This document shows positions 32,812-41,013 of a stretch of DNA of 43,201 nucleotides, piece after piece. The position numbers were made by a program, and so were the translations under genes. The stretch is from contig JAFQUA010000080.1 of assembly GCA_017408725.1 (NCBI GenBank), positions 1-43,201 of the forward strand, in the 5' to 3' direction. Origin of the DNA: Oscillospiraceae bacterium (lineage in GTDB: Bacteria > Bacillota_A > Clostridia > Oscillospirales > Oscillospiraceae). Every line of letters starts with the position of its first letter. Positions within the stretch are counted from its first letter, which is position 1. The notes under the pieces are model-generated. The model was given only the letters and a program-made list of their open reading frames with translations, ran no database searches and had not been told where the DNA came from.

Positions 32812-33747
32812 TCACCGAACAAAGGAATACGCAGCAGCACCGGTTTCGTCATCATAGGACTCCATGGTAAACTGCAGGCCGCCAATGTCAGCCAGCGTCT
32901 GCATAACCGTTTCCGTAGTATAACGGAACCAAGGAGTGACATCTCTTCCGGTCTTGCGGAGGTGCTTTACAGCGGGACAATAGGCGATTTTTACAGACAG
33001 CTTATTGCCGTCATTGACCATTTCCAGCGCATCTTCTGCCTTTTCCAACCGGTAGGTTTCCGCGATGCGGTCGGCAATTGCAGCCAGCGGATCATTTTTC
33101 ATGGCCTCTATGGTCTTTACATAAACATGCTTTGTATACAGCTCCAAATGCTCCTTCAGTGCTTCCAATCCGTGTTCTCTGGCAATGAAATGAACACCCA
33201 TATTCAAGCTGCTATGAAAATCGGGATGGAAATATTCATGGTCACCGGGCTTAATGTCCAGCACTTCTGTATTCTCATCAACAACGCAAATACCCTTAAA
33301 CTTCTTCGGATCGTAAATGACACCGGAGCACTTAGCCTCATGCACATGGGTATGGATACGAAGAGAACACAGTCCTACCTTTTCCAAAGATGCCCGGTAA
33401 TAATCACAGTGACCGCAGTAGTCGTAGTAAGGCTTCAGGCCAATCTCTTCCTCCAGCTTCAGCAGCCGGCCCTTGGAAGGACAGTAACGCATTTCGCTGG
33501 CAATCCAACCCTTTTCTTCATTAAAATAACGAAGCGTATCGGCAGCCTCTTCTGTTAATGTACCGATCCAGTAGTTCCAGCAGCCACGAAGGCCGTCCTT
33601 TTTCGCAAAATTGATCAGCGGAATGCCCTTTCCTGTAGGCTCAAACAAATAGGTCCAAAAGCGTTCCACTTCTGCTTTACCGTAGTTGTCATCCAGATAG
33701 GTAAAAAGCTCGCTGTATGCAGGAATAAATTCAGTACAAGAGATCAC
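32812..33747 (-). CDS. Internally duplicated protein of unknown function
   Basis: About 311 residues. The start is read as GTG 33747 because GGAGAGG lies 6 bases upstream; a TTG five codons earlier is the alternative. Two similar halves are seen. Each has a helical stretch (YLDDNYGKAEVERFW and FIAREHGLEALKEHL) followed by a Tyr-Cys-Pro motif (YCPSKGRLLK; YCPAVKHLRK) and a closing helix/strand unit. The first half keeps a CxxC (YCGHC), the second has lost it. I do not recognise the family; it distantly recalls the small L-2-amino-thiazoline-4-carboxylate hydrolase-like proteins. It heads the operon of ceramidase-fold proteins and nagA. Confidence 0.75.
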   Translation of the reverse strand: MISCTEFIPAYSELFTYLDDNYGKAEVERFWTYLFEPTGKGIPLINFAKKDGLRGCWNYWIGTLTEEAADTLRYFNEEKGWIASEMRYCPSKGRLLKLEEEIGLKPYYDYCGHCDYYRASLEKVGLCSLRIHTHVHEAKCSGVIYDPKKFKGICVVDENTEVLDIKPGDHEYFHPDFHSSLNMGVHFIAREHGLEALKEHLELYTKHVYVKTIEAMKNDPLAAIADRIAETYRLEKAEDALEMVNDGNKLSVKIAYCPAVKHLRKTGRDVTPWFRYTTETVMQTLADIGGLQFTMESYDDETGAAAYSFVR

Positions 33748-33777
33748 AAAAATCCTCTCCAATCAAAATAACCTCGC

Positions 33778-33820
33778 CGAGGTATACTCGACCTTTTACA
33801 TTGTACAACAACTTGTAAAA
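33778..33820 (-). promoter_or_regulatory. Operator-like dyads upstream of the ceramidase-fold/nagA operon
   Basis: CGAGGTATACTCG (33778-33790) is a dyad with CGAG/CTCG arms. TTTTACA (33794-33800) and TGTAAAA (33814-33820) form a second one enclosing the palindrome TTGTACAA (33801-33808). Together they cover the position expected for the promoter, about 40-70 bases before the start codon. A regulator binding here is inferred; the obvious candidate, the ROK protein, has lost its DNA-binding domain. Confidence 0.45.
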
Positions 33821-33935
33821 AATAGCAATATCTCTTCGACAATAGAATTTCACTTTTTCTTATACACTGGTCAAACTTTTCACCTCACGAGTGATATTTC
33901 AACACATCAAAACCTCCGGTTCTGTGAAGTTGTAA

Positions 33936-33984
33936 GATAAAGGTAGACACATGGAAAACCACCATGTTATCTACCTTTATCTTT
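33936..33984. repeat. Imperfect long hairpin with IS-end-like sequence
   Basis: GATAAAGGTAGACACATGG (33936-33954) and CCATGTTATCTACCTTTATC (33962-33981) form an imperfect 19-bp inverted repeat, followed by TTTATG. It could terminate transcription or be a MITE-like end, since GTAGACAC also occurs at the IS remnant ends and in the terminator at 1977-2007. Confidence 0.5.
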
Positions 33985-34022
33985 ATGCTGAAATAATGGG
34001 CGGAGCTGGGAATGGACACTTC

Positions 34023-34346
34023 TTGTAGACACTTTTAACAACGAGATCCTTGACCACTAAACCACGCCGATTCGAGGTAGTACAAAGCCGTATTACTATT
34101 ACCTGGAGAAGCTGAAGCTGCTTGCAGGTAAGAAAAATGAGGAGCAGACACCCCAAACAGCCTTGCATACCGACCATGGTTCCCTCTACAGTTCCTTGAC
34201 TGCGGTCTGGCAACTGCCAAGCTTCTTGACGAGTATGTTCATTACTATAATTATGAGAGCTCTGCGGCCACTCTGGGTTATAAAAGCCCAGTTCAGCACA
34301 AACCGAACTGGGCATCTAAAGCCATGGTATTTTTCAGTGTCTACTT
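34023..34346 (+). mobile_element. IS3-family (IS150-like) remnant with matching ends
   Basis: GTAGACACT (34025-34033) and its complement AGTGTCTAC (34336-34344) bracket about 300 bp that contain two out-of-frame pieces of an IS3-family transposase. The element is far shorter than a whole IS3 member (about 1.2-1.5 kb), so it is an internally deleted derivative. It fills the gap between the ceramidase operon and asnA. Confidence 0.6.
34091..34330 (+). pseudogene. IS3-family OrfB transposase fragments
   Basis: One frame reads YYYYLEKLKLL, then TALHTDHGSLYSSLT (about 34091-34205), the HTD-G-Y-S segment around the second catalytic Asp of the DDE transposase. After a gap in another frame, AKLLDEYVHYYNYE, then ATLGYKSPVQHKPN (34216-34320) is the C-terminal end of the same family. 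The piece holding the catalytic Glu is deleted and the frames do not match, so it cannot be functional. Confidence 0.8.
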
Positions 34347-34383
34347 TACTTGGCAAATGCAGTGTACCGGAGGTTTCGACTTG

Positions 34384-35391
34384 TTACAGCAGGGGGATTC
34401 CTGCTTCTTCACAAAGCGTAACAGTCTGATGATCCCAGATGCTGGACTGGACCTCACCGATATGGGCGCAGCCCATCATCAGCATACTCAGCCGGCTCTG
34501 ACCGATACCGCCACCGATGGTCAGCGGCAGTTCATGGTTCAGCAGCATTTTATGGAAGGGCAGTTCACGGCGATCGTCACAGCCCGAAATACGTAGTTGA
34601 CGATCCAGCGATTCAGCATCCACGCGAATACCCATGGACGAGATCTCCAAGGCTCTGCCCAAAATAGCATCCCAGAAAAAGATATCGCAGTTCAAGCTCC
34701 AGTCATCATAGTCAGGCGCACGACCGTCATGGGGTTTACCGGAGCGCAGCTTTCCTCCAATCTGCATAATGCAGGCAGTGGGATGCTCCTTAAGATATGC
34801 CTTCTCCCGTTCCGAACCAGTCATATCCGGATATAAATCTTCCAGTTCCTGAGTCGTGATAAAGGACACATCCCGGCTTAGCTCAGTGTGCAGCTGGGGA
34901 TAACGGACGTGCAGCCGGTCATTGGTATTACAGATTGCGTTTACAATAGCCCGGACGATCAGCTTCAAATATTCAAGATTCCGGTTTTCCTTTGTAATGA
35001 CCTTCTCCCAGTCCCACTGGTCCACATAAATGGAGTGGATATTGTCCAGTTCCTCATCTCTGCGGATGGCGTTCATGTCCGTGTACAGACCGTTGCCGAC
35101 GCTAAAACCATAGCGCTTCAGTGCCAGACGCTTCCATTTCGCCAGGGAATGAACAACCTGCGCATCCGCACCTACGGCCGGTACATCAAAAGCCACCGGA
35201 CGCTCATAACCGTTCAAGTTATCGTTCAAACCGGATTCCTGTGTAACAAAGAGCGGTGCAGACACTCGCTTGAGATTCAGCGCAGAAGAAAACTCCTCCT
35301 GAAATGTCTGCTTGATATACGCGATCGCCCGTTGGGTATCATAGGCATCCAAAACGGGACGATAACCGGCAGGAATATAGGTCTTGTTCAT
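34384..35391 (-). CDS. asnA: Aspartate-ammonia ligase
   Basis: A 335-residue class II aminoacyl-tRNA-synthetase-like enzyme that amidates aspartate with free ammonia and ATP. Landmarks: LFVTQESGLNDNLNGYERPV near the N-terminus (key residues GLNDNLNG), YTDMNAIRRDE, VDQWDWEKVI and the C-terminal ATP motif TIGGGIGQSRLSML. Length fits AsnA. ATG 35391 has GGGAG about 10 bases upstream. It is monocistronic next to the IS remnant. It is unrelated to asnB at 11349-13172, which uses glutamine. Confidence 0.96.
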   Translation of the reverse strand: MNKTYIPAGYRPVLDAYDTQRAIAYIKQTFQEEFSSALNLKRVSAPLFVTQESGLNDNLNGYERPVAFDVPAVGADAQVVHSLAKWKRLALKRYGFSVGNGLYTDMNAIRRDEELDNIHSIYVDQWDWEKVITKENRNLEYLKLIVRAIVNAICNTNDRLHVRYPQLHTELSRDVSFITTQELEDLYPDMTGSEREKAYLKEHPTACIMQIGGKLRSGKPHDGRAPDYDDWSLNCDIFFWDAILGRALEISSMGIRVDAESLDRQLRISGCDDRRELPFHKMLLNHELPLTIGGGIGQSRLSMLMMGCAHIGEVQSSIWDHQTVTLCEEAGIPLL

Positions 35392-35474
35392 AAACACTCA
35401 GCTCCCGATAGAAGGTTTCTCTCATTGTACTCTATTTTCGGGAAAAATCAAGTCCTTACTGCCGTATCTGTGCC

Positions 35475-36773
35475 TCATTTCAAATCATCGTTTGCAGGAT
35501 TTTGAAGCAACCTGCCCTGCCCATCAAATCGAGAACCGTGACATGGGCAATCCCAGCTGCGCTCCTGCTTGTTCCATTTTAGTGCGCAGCCCATATGAGG
35601 GCATCGAGGTTTCGTTGGCATCAGCAAATTTGCAGACGACTCCAAAACATTACAAAGCAGCTGCGGGCGAAGTACGCTTCGCGAAGGTAAAAATACCCCT
35701 TCATATTCATTTTCCCGCCCAAGAATCTGATCAGACAGTATCATCGCCGCGGTCATTGCGCCAGTCATACCCCATTTATTAAAACCGGAGCCCACAAAAA
35801 TATCGGGTATTTTCTGTGAATATTGTCCAATATACGGTACATCGTCCAAAGACATGCAATCCTGAGTCGCCCATCGGTATTGCACCTTGCTATCCGGATA
35901 GTGCTTTCGTGCAAAGGCCTGTAGTTCCTCCCAATTTCCTCCCTGCTTCCCGGTTCGGTGGCTTCCACCCCCAAGTAACAAATATTTTCCGTAATTACGA
36001 AAGGATAATCCCGTTTTACTCTCGTCCACATACATTCCGTCCACATCCGGTCCATTTTCCAACCCCAATACATAAGAGCGATGCTGATACAGCTTCATAA
36101 AGTACAGCCCGTGCTTGTTGAACAGCGGAAAATGGGTGGTAACGATAATTTTCCCTGCATGGATCTTTCCGTGATTCGTACAAATGACGCCATCGCCTTC
36201 ATAGCTGATGGCACGGGTATTTTCGAATATCTGCTTGTCTTTTGCCAACGCCGCAGCAAATTTCAGCGGGTGAAATTGGGCTTGCCGTGGAAACCGGATT
36301 GCGCCGACGGCAGAAACCGGCAGCGGCAGCTTCGCTGTAAAATCCGCAGCGACACCGATTTTCTCCAATGCAGCCAATTCCCTGTCCAGCCTTCGGAAAT
36401 CATCGCAGGCATACACATAGGAATCTTTCTCCTCAAAATCGCAGTCCATATCCCTGCAAATACCACGATAGCGTTCCAGCGCTCTTTCGTTGGCTTCATA
36501 ATACAGCCTTGCCTTTTCTGCGCCAAAGCGCCGGAGCAATTTATCATACATCAAGCCGTGCTGCGAAGTAATTTTCGCCGTGGTGCTGCCGGTCACACCA
36601 CTGCAAATCGTATTGGCTTCGATCAATCTGTAATCCACACCCGCTTGCTGCAAATAATGCCCGCATAAAAGACCTGCCATACCACCGCCAACTATCAATA
36701 CATCTGTTTTGATATCGCCCTTCTGCCGGTCGAATGCCGGAAGGCTTACCGTATCCATCCAAATTGATTTCAT
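35475..36773 (-). CDS. FAD-dependent oxidoreductase with C-terminal Rieske domain
   Basis: A 432-residue protein. A DadA/glycine-oxidase-type FAD domain occupies about 20-360, with the dinucleotide motif VLIVGGGMAGLL and a late GFNKWGMTGA for FAD. A Rieske [2Fe-2S] domain occupies about 385-432, with CPHMGC and CPCHGSRFD giving the Cys-His/Cys-His ligands. The oxidase/Rieske fusion is known in Firmicutes but its substrate (an amine or amino acid) is not. ATG 36773 has GGTGA upstream. It follows the beta-lactamase-fold gene behind a terminator, so it may depend on its own promoter, which I did not identify. Confidence 0.88.
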   Translation of the reverse strand: MKSIWMDTVSLPAFDRQKGDIKTDVLIVGGGMAGLLCGHYLQQAGVDYRLIEANTICSGVTGSTTAKITSQHGLMYDKLLRRFGAEKARLYYEANERALERYRGICRDMDCDFEEKDSYVYACDDFRRLDRELAALEKIGVAADFTAKLPLPVSAVGAIRFPRQAQFHPLKFAAALAKDKQIFENTRAISYEGDGVICTNHGKIHAGKIIVTTHFPLFNKHGLYFMKLYQHRSYVLGLENGPDVDGMYVDESKTGLSFRNYGKYLLLGGGSHRTGKQGGNWEELQAFARKHYPDSKVQYRWATQDCMSLDDVPYIGQYSQKIPDIFVGSGFNKWGMTGAMTAAMILSDQILGRENEYEGVFLPSRSVLRPQLLCNVLESSANLLMPTKPRCPHMGCALKWNKQERSWDCPCHGSRFDGQGRLLQNPANDDLK

Positions 36774-36818
36774 TTTCATCACCGATATTAGTATGGCACT
36801 TACCTGATAAAAATATGA

Positions 36819-36842
36819 AAAGGCCGCCCAAAGGCGGCCTTT
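36819..36842 (-). terminator. Terminator after the beta-lactamase-fold gene
   Basis: AAAGGCCGCC (36819-36828) and GGCGGCCTTT (36833-36842) form a 10-bp stem around CAAA. Leftward it is followed by TTTTCATATTTTT. Confidence 0.85.
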
Positions 36843-36844
36843 GA

Positions 36845-38020
36845 TTACAGGCAAGCATATACCAGATTGCGAAGTCTGGGCAGATAGTACTCCTCTCTCG
36901 GGTTCAAGCAGTGCTGTGCATAGAATACACCAAGTCCAATATCCGGATCAACGATTTCGGAGGAGCCTGCAGCACCGCACCAACCGAACTCACCCAAATT
37001 ACAGATGAGACCTGACTTAGCCGGGTCAATATGCGTACGAACACCCAGACCATAACCACAGCCGGCAAGCTGTGACCAGTTAAAATCACGGAGCTGCTCC
37101 GCACCAAGCCGATTAATCCGCAGCAAATTCACTGTATATGGCGAAAGAATCCGCTCACCGCCGATCCCTACTCCGCCTCTTCCCAAGGCAGCAGCCAGTT
37201 TGGCATAATCCGAAACGGTGGTAATAATACCTGCCCCACCACTGTCATATTCTTCACCCAAAATAAAGGAAACGCTTTTCCCTTCATTTCCAAAATATCC
37301 TGCGGTAGCGGTTCCTTTGATTTGCGCTTCCACTAGATCCTGATCCTCTCCATCATTCGTAATGAATCGGTACTGCTGTGCGGTTCTTGCAAGAGTCTGC
37401 TCCGTATGGTGATATACCGTATCCTTCATCCCCAGAGGATCAAAATAATTCTCTATCATATAATCCCGGAATTTCTTCCCGGAAATAACGCTGATCACCG
37501 CTGCCAGCACATCGTGACACAAACTGTACTGCCAGTGGGTTCCGGGTTCAAAACTCAGCGGATCTGATGCCATGCAGCGAATGGTCTGTACAGTATCCAT
37601 TTTCCCATCAGTCAGCACGCTAGCTTTCCGGAAGCCTTCCGTTTTTGTGTTATAGGTAAAACCGGCAGTCATAGAAAACAGGTCGCCAATGGTAATGAGA
37701 TTCTTGGCTTTTTTCAGAGCTCCGCTATTAGACTTAATATACATTTCCTTAAATTCCGGTATATACTCATACAGAGGATCTTTCAAGAGGAATTCTCTCC
37801 GCTCCAGAAGCTGTGCACCAGCTGTTACTGTCGCAACTTTGGAACAGGAATAGATATTGAACATTTCCTCTCCCGTGATCGGGATCTTATTTTCTAAATC
37901 CGAGTAACCGCTGGCATAACGAAATACCGATACTCCGCTTAGATACACCTCAATTGCATTTCCAGGTGTTCGGTTTTGTGTCATGTGATCCATAAAACTC
38001 TGCAATGCAGAAAAGTCCAT
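36845..38020 (-). CDS. Serine beta-lactamase-like hydrolase (class C/esterase type)
   Basis: A 391-residue penicillin-binding-protein-fold protein of the AmpC-like superfamily, acting as esterase, peptidase or beta-lactamase. The nucleophile SxxK motif is SCSK in NIYSCSKVA (about residue 55). The second motif is probably YSLCHDV, with Tyr as base, and the third box is near FGWCGAAGS. There is no signal peptide, so it is probably an intracellular esterase rather than a resistance gene. AAGGGGGG precedes ATG 38020. It is divergent from the large TIM-barrel-type gene. Confidence 0.87.
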   Translation of the reverse strand: MDFSALQSFMDHMTQNRTPGNAIEVYLSGVSVFRYASGYSDLENKIPITGEEMFNIYSCSKVATVTAGAQLLERREFLLKDPLYEYIPEFKEMYIKSNSGALKKAKNLITIGDLFSMTAGFTYNTKTEGFRKASVLTDGKMDTVQTIRCMASDPLSFEPGTHWQYSLCHDVLAAVISVISGKKFRDYMIENYFDPLGMKDTVYHHTEQTLARTAQQYRFITNDGEDQDLVEAQIKGTATAGYFGNEGKSVSFILGEEYDSGGAGIITTVSDYAKLAAALGRGGVGIGGERILSPYTVNLLRINRLGAEQLRDFNWSQLAGCGYGLGVRTHIDPAKSGLICNLGEFGWCGAAGSSEIVDPDIGLGVFYAQHCLNPREEYYLPRLRNLVYACL

Positions 38021-38145
38021 CAGTTTTGCCCCCCTTCTATCGTCTGATCTGTTTATATTCCGCATTTTATTATTACCGGCTGTAAGTGTCAACTTATCGA
38101 TCCAAAGCAGGTTACTATATTACTAAAAAAAAGTCAAATTTACTA

Positions 38146-38173
38146 TTGATATCCATCTCAAGTATGTTATGAT
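38146..38173 (+). promoter_or_regulatory. Promoter of the large TIM-barrel-type gene
   Basis: TTGATA (38146-38151), a 16-base spacer and TATGAT (38168-38173) lie about 80 bases before ATG 38251. Confidence 0.7.
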
Positions 38174-38250
38174 TTAATCATGGAATATGCGAAGTGTACT
38201 TATCACAAGCGAACACAGCAAGAATTAAACAAATTAACGGAGGTATCATT

Positions 38251-40335
38251 ATGGAATTTGCGTTACCGAAGCTTGGCAAAGAAGCAATTTGCTTCCCCCA
38301 CTTCCCTACCCTGCATCAGGCATTTATCTTCCGCGCTTATGAGTATGTGCCAGTTGCAAAAATTGCTGCAGTGCTGGGGACTACCGAGGAGAACGTATTA
38401 AAAGCCGCGCAGGACATGGGGCTCATGCGTCCCTGCACAACAGACATCTGGCTGAAAAAGGGCTATATTACCATTATTCGCAGTCTGTGGCACATTCTGC
38501 CTTACGAGCAGCTACTGATCCTGCTGGATATGGATGCTCCAACCCTTGCACGTATTCTGCGGGAAGAGGACTTTCTGGATATCAAGCTGAAGGACAAACC
38601 CGTTTGTGTCCCCGTCGTGTGGAGAGAACTGACGCAGAAAGAAGCAGTACAGACCGAGGTCATCCGCAGCATTATGCAAACCGTGGACACCTCCGGTATA
38701 GAACCCTTTGATTTCAAATACAACATGGAGCCCCTGCGTTTTTCCGGTGAAGAAAACTTCGGTACCCGGTTGGTATACGGTTTTTCCGGTCTATATCAAA
38801 ACGCTCTGGATGTTGACAGCGAAACCTTCTGTCAGGACGAGATGCTGGAAGCCTATCAGAAGGTCGGCATCAACGCTCTTTGGTTCCCTGGCGCGCTCCA
38901 TTCCCTGTATCCGAACCCCTTCGAGCCTTCCCTTTCCGAAGGCTATGAGCAACGGCTGGAACGATTCCGCCGATTCTCAGAACGCTGTGAGAAATACGGA
39001 ATCAAGCTATTCCTCTATCTAAACGAGCCTCGTAATATGCCCTCAGCTTTCTTCGAGAAGCACCCTCATATCCGCGGACACGAGCGGGACGAAACCCATA
39101 TCTGCCTCTGCACCTCCACAAAGGAAGTGCAGAACTACCTGACGGACGGTGTGGAATTCGTTTGTCGTAATGTGCCGAAAATTGGCGGCATTTTCACCAT
39201 TACCCGTTCCGAAAATCTCACAAACTGCTATTCCCATTCACAGCCTCACAACTGCAACTGCCCCCGCTGCAGCAAGCGAAGTGTAGGTGAGGTCATCGGT
39301 GAGGTCATGGCCTGCATTGAAAAAGGTGCACACAAAGTCAGCCCCGATATTAAAGTCATTGCATGGAGCTGGGCCTGGGCTGATTTCAATCTGGAGATCA
39401 TCGAACATCTGCCACAGGATGTCATCTTCATGTGTAACAGTGAAACTCTAATCCCCTTCAAGCGGGGCGGTATCGACACCGAAGTACAGGACTATTCCAT
39501 GAGCGAGGTCGGCCCCGGCGAACGGGCCTTGATCGAATGGAATGCTGCCAAGAATCGCGGCTTGGAGATCGCTGCCAAGATTCAGGTAAATACAACTTGG
39601 GAATGCTCCACAGTGCCCGCAGTGCCTGTTTATCCGCTGGTGGAAGAACACATCCGCAGACTGAAAGAACAGGGTATCACCAACTTAATGCTTAGCTGGA
39701 CACTGGGCGGTTACCCCTCCCACAATCTCCAGCACGCAGCCAAATATTTCTATGAGCATTTCGAAACCGCCTCCGGTGCGCCATTGGAGACTCCCGCAGA
39801 GCAGAAAGCAACCGAGTTGTTCAGCGAAGCCTTCCAGGAATTCCCCTTCCATATCCACGTTCTTTACTTTGGCCCTCAAAATGCCGGTGTCAGTAATTTG
39901 CTGTATCTTACCCCTACCGGTTACGAAGCAACTATGACCTGCTACGCTTACGATGATCTGGAGAAGTGGCGTCAGGTCTATCCCGTGGACATCTTTGAAA
40001 ATCAGTTTGCAAAGCTCTGCGGCAAATGGGAAGAAGGACTTGCGCTGCTTACAGATAATGGCAGCGAGCTTTGGATTATGGCAAACGCCGCATACTGCCA
40101 GTTCCGTTCCAGTTTGAATCAGATCCGGTTCTACCGTGCGCGCCAGGCAGGCAGCAAGCTCGCAATGAAAGAAAGCGCTGAAAACGAACTTGCTTTGACT
40201 CACAAAATGCTGAATCTCATGAACCGCGATGCCGCCATTGGCTTTGAAGCTGCCAATCATTACTATTTCTCAAAGGGAAATCTGGCGGAAAAGATCCTCA
40301 ACTGCCATAATGTAATCCGTGAATTGTCAAAATAA
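38251..40335 (+). CDS. Large uncharacterised protein, TIM-barrel glycosidase-like with HTH-like N-terminus
   Basis: A 694-residue cytoplasmic protein without signal peptide. The first 130 residues hold two helix-turn-helix-like units: VAKIAAVLGTTEENVLKAA and EQLLILLDMDAPTLARILREEDFL. The middle (about 150-520) has the strand/helix rhythm of a glycosidase TIM barrel, with ALWFPGALHS, IKLFLYLNEPR, GGIFTITRSENLTNC, CNCPRCSKRS, VIAWSWAW and LMLSWTLGGYPS. The C-terminus is helical. It recalls bacterial glycosyl hydrolases of uncertain class, such as GH20-like or DUF4838-type proteins, but I cannot assign a family. ATG 38251 has GGAGG 7 bases upstream. A role in glycan or amino-sugar metabolism is only suggested by the nearby genes. 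Confidence 0.8.
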   Translation: MEFALPKLGKEAICFPHFPTLHQAFIFRAYEYVPVAKIAAVLGTTEENVLKAAQDMGLMRPCTTDIWLKKGYITIIRSLWHILPYEQLLILLDMDAPTLARILREEDFLDIKLKDKPVCVPVVWRELTQKEAVQTEVIRSIMQTVDTSGIEPFDFKYNMEPLRFSGEENFGTRLVYGFSGLYQNALDVDSETFCQDEMLEAYQKVGINALWFPGALHSLYPNPFEPSLSEGYEQRLERFRRFSERCEKYGIKLFLYLNEPRNMPSAFFEKHPHIRGHERDETHICLCTSTKEVQNYLTDGVEFVCRNVPKIGGIFTITRSENLTNCYSHSQPHNCNCPRCSKRSVGEVIGEVMACIEKGAHKVSPDIKVIAWSWAWADFNLEIIEHLPQDVIFMCNSETLIPFKRGGIDTEVQDYSMSEVGPGERALIEWNAAKNRGLEIAAKIQVNTTWECSTVPAVPVYPLVEEHIRRLKEQGITNLMLSWTLGGYPSHNLQHAAKYFYEHFETASGAPLETPAEQKATELFSEAFQEFPFHIHVLYFGPQNAGVSNLLYLTPTGYEATMTCYAYDDLEKWRQVYPVDIFENQFAKLCGKWEEGLALLTDNGSELWIMANAAYCQFRSSLNQIRFYRARQAGSKLAMKESAENELALTHKMLNLMNRDAAIGFEAANHYYFSKGNLAEKILNCHNVIRELSK

Positions 40336-40350
40336 TATTCATTTCCACAA

Positions 40351-40380
40351 AAAAGCCCTTGTCTTTCGACAAGGGCATTT
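40351..40380. terminator. Terminator after the large TIM-barrel-type gene
   Basis: GCCCTTGTC (40355-40363) pairs with GACAAGGGC (40368-40376) around TTTC, with A-rich and T-rich flanks usable in both directions. Confidence 0.88.
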
Positions 40381-40390
40381 TGCATAAAAC

Positions 40391-40699
40391 TTAGATAGAG
40401 GCTGCAACTGCTTTATAACACTCAAGATACTTCTGAGCGAACCGCACACGATCGCCGGAAGCAATAGGCATAGAGTTCTTCAAATGGGTGTAAAACAGTT
40501 TATCTCCGCAAAGGTCCATCGCATCTTCCAGGGGCAGCAATTGAGGGAAATGCCGCATATTGCCGCAAACCATATTGATACCAATGTTGGAACAATTGAT
40601 CATGTCCACCAATTTCTTGGTAGTAGTCATCAAATCGTGAATATAATTCATAAGGGTCTCGAAAGTGAAGATCACCCAGAGACTTCTTTCCCTTACCAA
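40391..40699 (-). pseudogene. C-terminal fragment of a TIM-barrel sugar isomerase/dehydratase
   Basis: A frame of about 100 residues; from KKLVDMINCSNIGINMVCGNM through HFPQLLPLEDA to LFYTHLKNS it follows the last strands of xylose-isomerase-like or mannonate-dehydratase (UxuA)-like barrels. It has no start region, no ribosome site, and the N-terminal two thirds are missing. The 208 bases upstream (40700-40907) hold short in-frame scraps and a 9-bp inverted repeat (AATATTACA/TGTAATATT, 40792-40819) but no recognisable gene. It is a decayed remnant. Confidence 0.65.
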
Positions 40700-40869
40700 G
40701 TTACAGGAAGGAAGCTACCGTCAGCATTGATGAATGTTTCATTTGTATATTTTAACATTGTCTATGTTCTTGTCGCAATTGCAAGATTCGCAATATTACA
40801 TTGGAAAAAGTGTAATATTCAGTAAATTATCGAACTGTTGCATTTAATGGGTTCAAAGCCCGTTCCAAA

Positions 40870-40910
40870 CCAATAAGAAAGCCACCCTGTTGGGGTGGCT
40901 TTCTTATTGG
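40870..40910 (-). terminator. Terminator of tRNA-Ser(CGA)
   Basis: A perfect 17-bp inverted repeat (40870-40886 with 40894-40910) around CTGTTGG. Its tRNA-side arm overlaps the encoded CCA end. There is only a short T-run after it on the leftward side. Confidence 0.8.
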
Positions 40911-40998
40911 CGGAGATGGAGGGATTTGAACCCCCGCACGCCTATCGGCGCCTAGCGGATTTCGAATCCGCACCCTTCAGCCGCTTGGGTACATCTCC
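40908..40998 (-). tRNA. tRNA-Ser (anticodon CGA)
   Basis: Read leftward: acceptor stem GGAGATG/CATCTCC, discriminator G and encoded CCA. The anticodon stem GCGGA/TCCGC encloses TTCGAAA, giving CGA. A long variable arm (AGGCGCCGATAGGCGT) marks a class II serine tRNA. Confidence 0.97.
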
Positions 40999-41013
40999 AT
41001 AATGATCTTGCTT

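Noticed and set aside
31741..33558. A 605-codon open frame on the plus strand
   Set aside because: It lies wholly opposite the ceramidase-fold gene and the duplicated-domain gene, has no ribosome site or family signature, and reflects codon bias of the real genes.
34040..34075. A stretch whose reverse complement resembles the D-arm half of a tRNA (GGTTTAGTGGTC)
   Set aside because: No acceptor, anticodon or T-arm partner could be paired around it, so no tRNA is called.
36845..38020. Calling the SxxK hydrolase an antibiotic-resistance beta-lactamase
   Set aside because: It has no signal peptide, and the neighbours are metabolic; an esterase/peptidase role is more likely.
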